Part shown: piece by piece, positions 57,570 through 64,000 of the stretch
Position numbering within the stretch: the first letter of the stretch is position 1
Layout: the number at the start of each line of letters is the position of its first letter
DNA from: Synechococcus sp. WH 5701
Lineage (GTDB): Bacteria > Cyanobacteriota > Cyanobacteriia > PCC-6307 > Cyanobiaceae
Assembly: GCF_000153045.1 (NCBI RefSeq)
Contig: NZ_CH724159.1
Span: 895,823-959,822 of the forward strand
Direction of reading: 5' to 3'
Length of the DNA: 64,000 bases
The notes under the pieces: model-generated
Database searches by the model: none
What the model was told of the DNA's origin: nothing
Seen by the model: only the letters and a program-made list of their open reading frames with translations
Position numbers and translations under genes: made by a program

Positions 57570-58334
57570 TCAGATCGACTGGATCAGGGCCTGCACCTGC
57601 TGGGCGGTCTTGATCGGTTGCTCCGGGGGCATCGTTGTGGGCCATACCGGCAACAGAGCGGCCATGGCGCCGCTGAGCCGGCGGCTCAGGGCTGGATCGC
57701 TGGCCTGCAGTGCCGGGGCGATGCCTTGTCGGAGCTGATCGGCGTAGCGCACAAAGCCGCGGGAGTCTTGGTATTCGATGGTTTCAGCGAAGCGCCCCTC
57801 GGTGATCGAGGCCGCGTATTCGCTGCTGGCGCTCTCGAGCAATTGACGGATCACGGCCACCACGAAGGCCAGATCGCTGCGCTTGGCCTGCGGCAGTGCC
57901 GCCAGGGCCCTGTCGATGCCTTCCTCGGCGGCGCTGAAGGCAGCCTCGGTCTGCGGCAAGGTGGGCGCGCTCTGAATCAGATCCAGCAGGGTGTTGAGCT
58001 GCTGTTTGAAGCCGGGGGCGCCGTACTGGCTCAGCGCCGGCTCGAGATCTCCGTAGAGCTCCTCCACCGGATGGCCGATGTGCTTCTCGGCCGCGGGGTA
58101 ATCCTTCAGTTCCATCAGTTCTCGGGCCACCAGCAGATGGCCCTTCATCAGACCGAGCACGGCGGCATAGCTGATGGGATCCTCACCGCTCACCTCACCC
58201 CCTTCGCCTCCCTCTCCGCCCTCTCCGCTGCCCCCCTGAGAGGTGGGCCTTGGCGACTGGCCGCAGGCCACCGCGACTGCGGCCGTGGAGGTCACGGCCA
58301 GAAACAGCTGAATGGCGCGGCGCCTTGGAATCAC
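57570..58334 (-). CDS. Imelysin-like periplasmic lipoprotein
   Basis: The 254-residue protein begins IPRRRAIQLFLAVTSTAAVAVACG, a signal with lipobox VACG. A flexible acidic Gly/Glu linker (GSGEGGEGGEGGEVSGED) follows, then a helical domain. HIGHPVEELYGDLEPAL contains GHPVE, recalling the HxxE metal motif of imelysin (M75)/EfeO proteins. No peptidase function is implied. It lies between a porin and a multicopper oxidase, all minus strand, in the metal island, so periplasmic metal binding is plausible. The family assignment is tentative. Confidence 0.62.
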   Translation of the reverse strand: MIPRRRAIQLFLAVTSTAAVAVACGQSPRPTSQGGSGEGGEGGEGGEVSGEDPISYAAVLGLMKGHLLVARELMELKDYPAAEKHIGHPVEELYGDLEPALSQYGAPGFKQQLNTLLDLIQSAPTLPQTEAAFSAAEEGIDRALAALPQAKRSDLAFVVAVIRQLLESASSEYAASITEGRFAETIEYQDSRGFVRYADQLRQGIAPALQASDPALSRRLSGAMAALLPVWPTTMPPEQPIKTAQQVQALIQSI

Positions 58335-58419
58335 GGGACTCTCGTCGTTGACTGGAGCGCATCGTGCCCCCGCGGCAACGGTGCAGCTGACCAGAAGTGA
58401 CCCGCCTGGGTGAGCAAAG

Positions 58420-59397
58420 CTACCGACCTCTGGCTTCCACGCGGAACTGCCCCATGCAGCCCCGCTCGGCGATCTGATCCTGATGGGGATGAAACATGTA
58501 GTGGCCCGGATCGCGGTAGCTGAACTCGAGGATGTGGCGCTCAGCCATCCCCATCGTGATCACGTCGGTGATCTCATCGGCACGGGTGGAGTAGCCCCCT
58601 CTGAACAGCTCGAAGAGGTTGGCGTGCAGATGAAAGGTCAGCGGACCATCCCACTCCACCATGTTGAGCAGATAGAGGCGAATCCGTTGTCCCTGGGTAA
58701 TGGCGATGGGCTGATCGCGATAGAGATTGGGCCGGCCATTGAAGGCATACAGATCATTGCGGCCCGCTCCCTTGAGGTCGTAGCCGCCCATCACCAGCAC
58801 CATCTCATCGGCTGCCGGCCTTGGGGATGGGGGATCCACGATCAGCAGGCCGTAGAGCCCCTTGCTCACATGGCGCGTCACCGGCGCCACATGGCAGTGG
58901 TAGGGGAAGAGGCCAAAGGGTTCCGCCTCGAATTCATAGACCGTGCTGCCGCCGCGACGCACCGGTCGGATGCCATCCATGGCCGCGGGGTGGATGCCAT
59001 GGAAATGAAGACTGTGGGAGGTGCTGTCCTCGTTGCGAAAGCAAACGCGCAGCCGCTCACCGGCCTGGGCCCGCAGGGTGGGACCCGGCACCCGTCCGTT
59101 CACGGCCCAGGCCTTGAAGGTCACCGCCTCGTTGAGCTGCAGCAGGGTGGTGCTGGCCGTGAGATCGAACTCCCGCACCCGGCGGCCGTTCTCCATGAGC
59201 ACACGGCCGCGGTCGAACTCGCGCAACCCCCCGGGCGCCGGCGGTTGAGGTGCGACCTCGTGCCCAAACCCCTCTGGACTTCCACCCCGCTTCAGCAGCA
59301 GCCCCCCCAGGCCCAGAGCCAGGGCAGCGCCGCCCAGGGGCAGAAGCTCACGCCGCCTCCACAGGCGCGTCGGGCCTGAATCCGATGGGGTGGCCAT
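58420..59397 (-). CDS. Multicopper oxidase, two-domain type
   Basis: The 325-residue protein has an RRRELL segment and a hydrophobic stretch (PLGGAALALGLGGLLL), suggesting Tat export or a membrane anchor. Copper ligands are visible: HSLHFHGIH, PYHCHVAPVTRH (type 1 Cys/His), FHLHANLF and GHYMFHPHQDQ. It has two cupredoxin domains, as in small laccases or nitrite-reductase-like MCOs. Its substrate could be metal ions such as Fe(II), Cu(I) or Mn(II), or phenols. It is 86 bases upstream of the imelysin-like lipoprotein gene and may be co-transcribed with it. Confidence 0.87.
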   Translation of the reverse strand: MATPSDSGPTRLWRRRELLPLGGAALALGLGGLLLKRGGSPEGFGHEVAPQPPAPGGLREFDRGRVLMENGRRVREFDLTASTTLLQLNEAVTFKAWAVNGRVPGPTLRAQAGERLRVCFRNEDSTSHSLHFHGIHPAAMDGIRPVRRGGSTVYEFEAEPFGLFPYHCHVAPVTRHVSKGLYGLLIVDPPSPRPAADEMVLVMGGYDLKGAGRNDLYAFNGRPNLYRDQPIAITQGQRIRLYLLNMVEWDGPLTFHLHANLFELFRGGYSTRADEITDVITMGMAERHILEFSYRDPGHYMFHPHQDQIAERGCMGQFRVEARGR

Positions 59398-59472
59398 GGC
59401 GGGAAACATCCAGCTCCATCCTCAGCCCGCTGCCACCCCTGGCTGGTGTGACCAATGGCACCCGGTAGGGTC

Positions 59473-60498
59473 TCAGTTGATCCGCGACCACGCCTGCGTC
59501 AGGGCCTCACCCCCCTGGCGGTCGCAGCGGCCGCCCCAGCCCTCGACGATCGTGCAGGTGTTGCGCACCAGGGTGGCCATCAGGCTGAGGGGTCCCTCGG
59601 GCCCCATCGCCAGGCCATCGGCGGTCAGTGGCACCGCGGCGATCGGCACGCCACTGAGTTCGCTGATGCGCTGGAGGGTTTTCGCTGGGGGGATCTGCTC
59701 CGCGAACAGGCGGGGGATGGAGCCGGCCTGGAGGGTTTCGATCACCTGCCGGAAGGCGTCGGGGCGCAGGGTCTCGCTGGTGCTGGTGGCATCCACCAGG
59801 GGCAGCTCATCGAGGTCATAGGCCTGAGCCAGGCTGGCAAAGGCGCGGTGGCTGCTGGCCAGGGGAGGCCAGGGCCTGGGGAGGGCGTTGAACTGGACCC
59901 GGTTCCAGGCATCCAGGCGCTCCAGCAGCGCCGCCATGGCTTTGGAGCGCTGCTGGATCCCCTCGGCTGCCGCCGGATCCAGCTGGCTGAATTGGCCGGC
60001 GATCACCGCCGCCATGGCCGCCGCCTGGCGGGGGTTGTGCCAAAGATGGGGATCCTGGCCGCCATGGTGGTGACCGCTGGCGGGATCGTGGTCGTGATCG
60101 CCTGAGGGGTGCTGGTCTTTGGGCGTGAGCCTGGGTGGCTGGGGCACCGCTTGCTCGGAGACGGCCACCGCCCCCGGCAGGCCCGCCAGGGCCGGGGTGA
60201 GGTCGTAGCCGCTGATCAGCAGCAGCCGGGCGCCGCTGATCTGGGTTTTCTGCTGGGGACTGAGCCTGAACTCGTGGGGATCATCGCTGGGCTGCAGCAG
60301 GCAGCTCACGCTCAGCTTGCCGCCGGCCAGCCGCTGGCTGAGATCGCAGAGCACCCCATCGGCCGCCACCACCTGGGGCGGGCCTGGGGTTCGGCTGCAG
60401 GCCAGCAGGACAAGCCCAAGGCCTGAGCAGACCAGCAGCCTCGCTGCGGGGAGCGGCTGGCGCCGAAGAGCCGGCCAGGAGCCAGGGGCGGTGGCCAT
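59473..60498 (-). CDS. znuA: Zinc ABC transporter substrate-binding lipoprotein ZnuA
   Basis: The 341-residue periplasmic binding protein has a lipobox LLAC near residue 34. Metal ligands occur in DDPHEFRLSP, a His/Asp-rich loop (SGDHDHDPASGHHHGG), DPHLWHNP, SSHRAF and a C-terminal acidic ligand region. The His-rich loop is typical of zinc rather than manganese binders. It is divergent from znuC, with a Zur-box-like site between. The ATG at 60498 is preferred over the upstream one at 60558, which would lie in the Zur site. Confidence 0.93.
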   Translation of the reverse strand: MATAPGSWPALRRQPLPAARLLVCSGLGLVLLACSRTPGPPQVVAADGVLCDLSQRLAGGKLSVSCLLQPSDDPHEFRLSPQQKTQISGARLLLISGYDLTPALAGLPGAVAVSEQAVPQPPRLTPKDQHPSGDHDHDPASGHHHGGQDPHLWHNPRQAAAMAAVIAGQFSQLDPAAAEGIQQRSKAMAALLERLDAWNRVQFNALPRPWPPLASSHRAFASLAQAYDLDELPLVDATSTSETLRPDAFRQVIETLQAGSIPRLFAEQIPPAKTLQRISELSGVPIAAVPLTADGLAMGPEGPLSLMATLVRNTCTIVEGWGGRCDRQGGEALTQAWSRIN

Positions 60499-60542
60499 CG
60501 GTTCTGGACTGGGGAGCACAGAGCTCAGGCAAGACTTAAGAA

Positions 60543-60557
60543 TGATAACAGTTCTCA
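60543..60557. promoter_or_regulatory. Zur-box-like site in the znuA-znuC gap
   Basis: TGATAACAGTTCTCA matches the cyanobacterial Zur consensus TGATAATNATTATCA at 11 of 15 positions. It lies 44 bases upstream of znuA and about 100 upstream of znuC, placed to repress both when zinc is plentiful. Confidence 0.6.
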
Positions 60558-60658
60558 TCGCAGGGCCCTGCTCGGGCGCTGGCTGTCGCGGGGCCGGCCG
60601 CTGCTGGCCGCCTCGGGTGCCGGTAGGTTGCGACCACGTTGTCCCGCTGCCGCCGCCG

Positions 60659-61354
60659 ATGGCCCTCGAGGCCCGTCATATCAGCGTGCGCCGCGGCGAG
60701 GGACTGGCCCTGGAGGACATCAGCTTCTGCCTGGAGCCCGGCACCCTCACCGCCCTGGTGGGACCCAATGGCGCCGGCAAGAGCACCCTGCTTCAGGCGA
60801 TCGAAGGCCAGATCCCCCTGCTCTCCGGTGAACTCCTGCTCGATGGCGCCGTGCTCACCCCCCGCCTGGCCCGGCGCCAACTGGCCCTGATGCCCCAGCG
60901 GGGGGAAATTGCCTGGCACTTTCCGATCAGCGTGCGCGAGCTGGTGGGTCTGGGCCGGCTGATGGCGGCACGCCCCGGCTGCTGCGCCGTTGAGGCGGCC
61001 CTGCAGCGGGTGGGAATTGATGCCTTGGCCTCCCGCCGCCTCGATCAACTCTCCGGCGGCCAGCAGCAACGGGCCCTGCTGGCCCGCCTGCTGGTGCAGC
61101 CCGCCTCGGTGCTGCTGCTGGATGAGCCCTGCGCGGCCATTGATCCCCCCTCCCGCACCCAGTTGCTGCAGGTGATGGGCCAGCTGCGCGATGCCGGCTT
61201 CACCCTGCTGGTGAGCAGCCACGACTGGGGCCACGACCTCGATGCCTACGACCGCGTGCTGGTGATCGACCGAAAGCTGCTGGCTGATGGCCCCCCGGCC
61301 TCAGTGCGTCACTCCCTCGGCGACCTGCGCCTGGGGAACCATTGCTGCGGCTGA
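60659..61354 (+). CDS. znuC: Zinc ABC transporter ATP-binding protein ZnuC
   Basis: The 231-residue ABC ATPase has Walker A GPNGAGKST near residue 37, the Q-loop in LMPQRGEI, signature LSGGQQQRALLARLL near 137, Walker B VLLLDEPCAAID near 158 and the H-loop in SSHDWGHDL. It powers zinc import with ZnuB and ZnuA. The ATG at 60659 starts the conserved part. It is followed by zur on the opposite strand (11-base gap) and then znuB, so znuC and znuB are split by zur. Confidence 0.92.
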   Translation: MALEARHISVRRGEGLALEDISFCLEPGTLTALVGPNGAGKSTLLQAIEGQIPLLSGELLLDGAVLTPRLARRQLALMPQRGEIAWHFPISVRELVGLGRLMAARPGCCAVEAALQRVGIDALASRRLDQLSGGQQQRALLARLLVQPASVLLLDEPCAAIDPPSRTQLLQVMGQLRDAGFTLLVSSHDWGHDLDAYDRVLVIDRKLLADGPPASVRHSLGDLRLGNHCCG

Positions 61355-61365
61355 TGCTGGCCTGC

Positions 61366-61779
61366 TCAGACGTCCGACGGGGCGGACTGGCGGCAGCGGG
61401 AGCAGCGGCCGAAATATTCCAGGGTGTGGAACAACAGCTCGAAGCCCTGGGCCGCCTCCGGCTGGGGCTGGATGCCATGCATCGGGCAGTGGTCCAGCGG
61501 CAGCGTCAGGCCGCAGGACACGCAGGTGAGGTGATGGGTGTCCCGTTCCCGGGGGGCATAGAGAGCTTCTCCGCTGGGCAGGTGGCGGCAGCGGGCCAGG
61601 CCCAGGCGCTGGAGTTGGCGCAGGTGCCGGTAGACCGTGGCCAGTCCGATCGCCTGGCCGTTGAGACGCAGCCGCTGGTGCAGCTCCTGGCCGGAGAGTT
61701 CCTCGCTGCTTTCGCGCAGCATCGCCAGCACGCTCACCTGTTTGGCATTGAGCTGCTGGCTGGCCACCTCGGAATCCAT
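61366..61779 (-). CDS. zur: Fur-family zinc uptake regulator Zur
   Basis: The 137-residue Fur-like protein has a winged helix (residues about 10-65, LSGQELHQRLRLNGQAIGLA and TVYRHLRQLQRLGL). The dimerisation domain has regulatory-site residues THHLTCVSCG and two structural CxxC pairs, Cys86/Cys89 and Cys126/Cys129. The genes around it (znuA, znuB, znuC) and the two zinc-box-like palindromes support Zur rather than Fur or PerR. It is encoded opposite to, and between, znuC and znuB. Confidence 0.92.
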   Translation of the reverse strand: MDSEVASQQLNAKQVSVLAMLRESSEELSGQELHQRLRLNGQAIGLATVYRHLRQLQRLGLARCRHLPSGEALYAPRERDTHHLTCVSCGLTLPLDHCPMHGIQPQPEAAQGFELLFHTLEYFGRCSRCRQSAPSDV

Positions 61780-61850
61780 CGGTCTCTGCTCGGGCCCCTG
61801 GGCGGGATCCTATGCAGACCGCCCCAGTCCCCTCGCCCTGCAGCAGCCCG

Positions 61851-62654
61851 ATGACCGCCACCTGGTGGATGCTTCCCCTGGCCCTGGCCCTGCTCAGCGG
61901 CCTGCTCTGCCCCCTGGCGGGCACCCTGTTGCTGGTGCAGGGGCGCCTGTTCCAGGCCAATCTGATCTCCCATGCCGTGCTGCCCGGACTGGCGGTGGCC
62001 CTGGCGCTGGGCCTCGACCCAGGCCTGGGTGGGGTGGTGAGCGGGGTGGCCGGTGCCCTGCTGGCGGAGCGCTTCAGCCGGCCCGCCAGTTCCGGCGGCC
62101 GTGGCGATGAGGCGGTGCTGAACACGGTGCTGGCCGGGTTTCTGGGCCTTGGGGTGCTGCTGATTCCGCTGCTGCGCATCCGGGTGAACCTCGAAGCGGT
62201 GCTCTTCGGTGATTTGCTCGCGGCCGGAGCGCCGGATCTGCTGCGCACCGGCCTGGCGCTGCTGGCGGTGCTGGCCCTGCTCGGCTTCCGCTACCGCCAG
62301 CTGGTGTTCCTGGGCGTGGACCCCCTCGGGGCGGCCAGCTCCGGGCTGGCGGTGGGGCGCCTGCGCCTGCTGCTCACCTTCGTGACCGCGCTCACGGTGG
62401 TGAGCGCCATGACGGCCGTTGGGGTGGTGCTGGTGATCGCCCTGATGGGCGCCCCGGCCCTGCTGGCCCTGGAGGGGGCGATCAGCCTGCGCCAGGCCCT
62501 GCTGCGGGCGGCCCTGATCGGGGCCCTGCTGGCCGGCTGCGGCTTTGTGCTGGCGATCCAGCCGGCCATCAACCTGCCGCCTGGACCCCTGATCGGGGTG
62601 CTGAGTCTGCTGCTGCTGCCCCTGGTGCTGCACCGGCGAGGTTCAGCCAGGTGA
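61851..62654 (+). CDS. znuB: Zinc ABC transporter permease ZnuB
   Basis: The 267-residue ABC-3 family permease has about eight TM helices: it starts with WWMLPLALALLSGLLCPLAG, continues VQGRLFQANLISHAVLPGLAVALALG (family signature), and includes VVLVIALMGAPALLA. The protein ends LLPLVLHRRGSAR. The ATG at 61851 is preferred; one at 61812 gives 13 more residues. Its 3' end overlaps the next gene on the other strand by 12 bases. The zur gene separates it from znuC. Confidence 0.92.
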   Translation: MTATWWMLPLALALLSGLLCPLAGTLLLVQGRLFQANLISHAVLPGLAVALALGLDPGLGGVVSGVAGALLAERFSRPASSGGRGDEAVLNTVLAGFLGLGVLLIPLLRIRVNLEAVLFGDLLAAGAPDLLRTGLALLAVLALLGFRYRQLVFLGVDPLGAASSGLAVGRLRLLLTFVTALTVVSAMTAVGVVLVIALMGAPALLALEGAISLRQALLRAALIGALLAGCGFVLAIQPAINLPPGPLIGVLSLLLLPLVLHRRGSAR

Positions 62655-64000
62655 AAGCCAGCTCACCTGCCGCACCGGCCCTTTGAGCAGGGTCAGCTCC
62701 AGGCTGGTGGCATCGATCAGGGCCGCCTGGGGTTCCGCTCGGGAGCTGCCCAGCGCCGGTTCTGAGCCTTGCAGCGGCCGCAGGGCCAGCAGCAAGCGGT
62801 CGGTGGTGGGGTCGTAGCTCAGGCCGGTGCCCGGCTCCAGTTCCCAGCCCTCCAGCCGTTGCCGCCGTTCGCCGCCCCCGCGGCTGAGGGCCAGCAGGGT
62901 CAGCTCGGGCCGCTCGATTCCATCCAGCAGCAGGGCCCAGACCCGCTCGCCTCCCCTGGAGCAGGCACTGGCCAGCAGGGCTTCCGAACCCAGCCAAAGA
63001 GTTCTGGGCGCCTGGGCCGGCTCCACCAGCTCCAGGGAGCGGCGGAAGTCGGGCCAGTGGCGGCTGAGCAGGGCCCGGCCCGCCACCGGGCAGAAGCTGC
63101 TCAGATCCCGGCTGCCAGGCAGCAGCTGGCGGCGCTCCGGAAGTGGCGGCAAGCTCCTCAGCGCCAGACCATCGGCCTCGGGCACCACCAGGGCTCCCCC
63201 CTGGGGCACCAGGGCAATGGGTCCGCGGGGATCCAGCTCCAGACGGCGACGGCTGCCGTTGCGCTCCCACAGCACCACCTCCTCCTGGGGGAGCTCGCGG
63301 CCCGGGGCCTGGGCGGCCGCCTGCACCAGCAGATCGCCGTTGATGTTGCTGCTGAGATTGGCGAACACGAAGCTCTCGGAACTGAAGGGCTCCAGCTCCC
63401 CGGCCTGGGCTGGTGCCAGTTCGCTGGAGCGTTGGGCCAGGTGCCGGCGCTTCAGATCCAGCTTCCAGACCCGATGCCCCCCCTGCAGGTCGCGGCTGAC
63501 CACGCCAAGCCCTGAGCCATCACCGAGGGCCACGGTCTGGGGGATGGCGGGCCATATGGGGGTGAGGGGCACCCAGGCCCCCTCGGCTGTGCGCAGTCGC
63601 ACCTGTTCGCCTCCGGGCACGGGCACCACGGCCAGCAGGTCGGGGCGGGGATCCCAGAACCAGCGCTGGGGGGGCAGGGCCAGCCCCCGCTGGTCGCGAC
63701 CCTCCAGCCGCAACTGCAGGGGCTCTTCGATGCGGGAGCCGACGGCGGGCAGCAGCAGCAGCGGATTGCCCTCCCCCTGGATGCTGAAGGGCAGAGAGGG
63801 TTGCAACTGGCTGTCCGAGGCCACGCTGGACGGCTGCATCGGCCGGCTGAAGCGCAGGCTCAGGGCCGCTGGTCCGGAGCTGGCGCTGGCCTGGCGCAGC
63901 TCCAGCAGGCGTGGGGGCCGGTGCCAGAGCACTTGCTGCTGCAGCAGGGCCACGGCCGCAGCGGCGATCAGCATCACCCTCAGGCGCTTCTGCCGGCGCC
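62643..64000 (-). CDS. Unknown membrane-anchored, possibly beta-propeller protein (partial)
   Basis: The protein of at least 452 residues begins inside or beyond the window edge, since the frame stays open to 64000 with basic residues RRQKRLRV before a hydrophobic anchor (MLIAAAAVALL). The rest is rich in short strands with recurring tryptophan and Gly-Asp turns (RVWKLDLKRR, DPRPDLLAVVPVPGG, LSYDPTTDRLLLAL), resembling a WD/PD40-type propeller, so a periplasmic domain is likely. No motif identifies its function. The C-terminus overlaps znuB by 12 bases. Confidence 0.65.
   Translation of the reverse strand, partial: RRQKRLRVMLIAAAAVALLQQQVLWHRPPRLLELRQASASSGPAALSLRFSRPMQPSSVASDSQLQPSLPFSIQGEGNPLLLLPAVGSRIEEPLQLRLEGRDQRGLALPPQRWFWDPRPDLLAVVPVPGGEQVRLRTAEGAWVPLTPIWPAIPQTVALGDGSGLGVVSRDLQGGHRVWKLDLKRRHLAQRSSELAPAQAGELEPFSSESFVFANLSSNINGDLLVQAAAQAPGRELPQEEVVLWERNGSRRRLELDPRGPIALVPQGGALVVPEADGLALRSLPPLPERRQLLPGSRDLSSFCPVAGRALLSRHWPDFRRSLELVEPAQAPRTLWLGSEALLASACSRGGERVWALLLDGIERPELTLLALSRGGGERRQRLEGWELEPGTGLSYDPTTDRLLLALRPLQGSEPALGSSRAEPQAALIDATSLELTLLKGPVRQVSWLSPG

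Overview
The window comes from a GC-rich alpha-cyanobacterium, most like Cyanobium or freshwater/brackish Synechococcus (picocyanobacteria). The evidence is a form IA RuBisCO inside a cso-type (alpha) carboxysome operon, CsoS1E and CsoS4A/B shell proteins, the chlNBL plus por pair, psaM, the alkane genes aar/ado and bicA. The genus is inferred from gene content and base composition, not from a database search.

Layout. 1-3.5 kb: a partial alpha/beta hydrolase, a GNAT acetyltransferase, and a GTGA-coupled string of an HhoA-type protease and two 'arsenosugar-type' glycosyltransferases. 3.6-5.0 kb: dnaA. 5.0-19.0 kb: one minus-strand CO2-fixation block, in transcription order csoS1, cbbL, cbbS, csoS2, csoSCA, csoS4A, csoS4B, csoS1E, a bacterioferritin-like gene, ndhF4, ndhD4, chpX, acRAF, cbbX. 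It contains the alpha-carboxysome, a CO2-uptake NDH-1 module and two RuBisCO helpers. 19.3-26 kb: chlN-chlB-chlL (dark protochlorophyllide reductase), then por (light-dependent enzyme) with two unknown genes downstream. 26-30.9 kb: small photosynthesis and assembly genes (psaM, a CRR6-like gene), a TauE/SafE exporter, a lipoate ligase-like protein, a site-2 protease and trpF. 30.9-35.3 kb: folE, an SDR, accA, aar and ado, the alkane locus. 35.4-39.2 kb: a creatininase-like amidase, an S1-domain protein, Tab2 and pgeF. 39.2-46.6 kb: an FAD protein, an MBL protein, an HD protein, glutathione reductase, a response regulator, a tiny Cys-rich protein, ferritin and an unknown. 46.7-51.6 kb: sulfide:quinone reductase, an acyltransferase, a membrane protein, cysK and a Ca/Na antiporter. 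51.8-54.1 kb: bicA with a convergent Crp-type regulator. 54.4-62.7 kb: a metal-handling island with a COG0523 GTPase, porin, imelysin-like lipoprotein, multicopper oxidase, znuA, znuC, zur and znuB, and two Zur-box-like palindromes. 62.6-64 kb: an unknown protein running off the edge.

The genes form a coherent inorganic-carbon programme: BicA imports bicarbonate, the NDH-1/ChpX module hydrates CO2, and the carboxysome with CsoSCA and RuBisCO fixes it, with CbbX and acRAF servicing RuBisCO. Notable non-coding signals are inverted repeats after csoS1, cbbL and cbbS (one very strong), a LysR-type T-N11-A palindrome upstream of csoS1, and Zur-like boxes. Gene packing is very tight, and many convergent pairs overlap at their 3' ends. 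I saw no rRNA, tRNA, CRISPR array, insertion sequence or phage gene.
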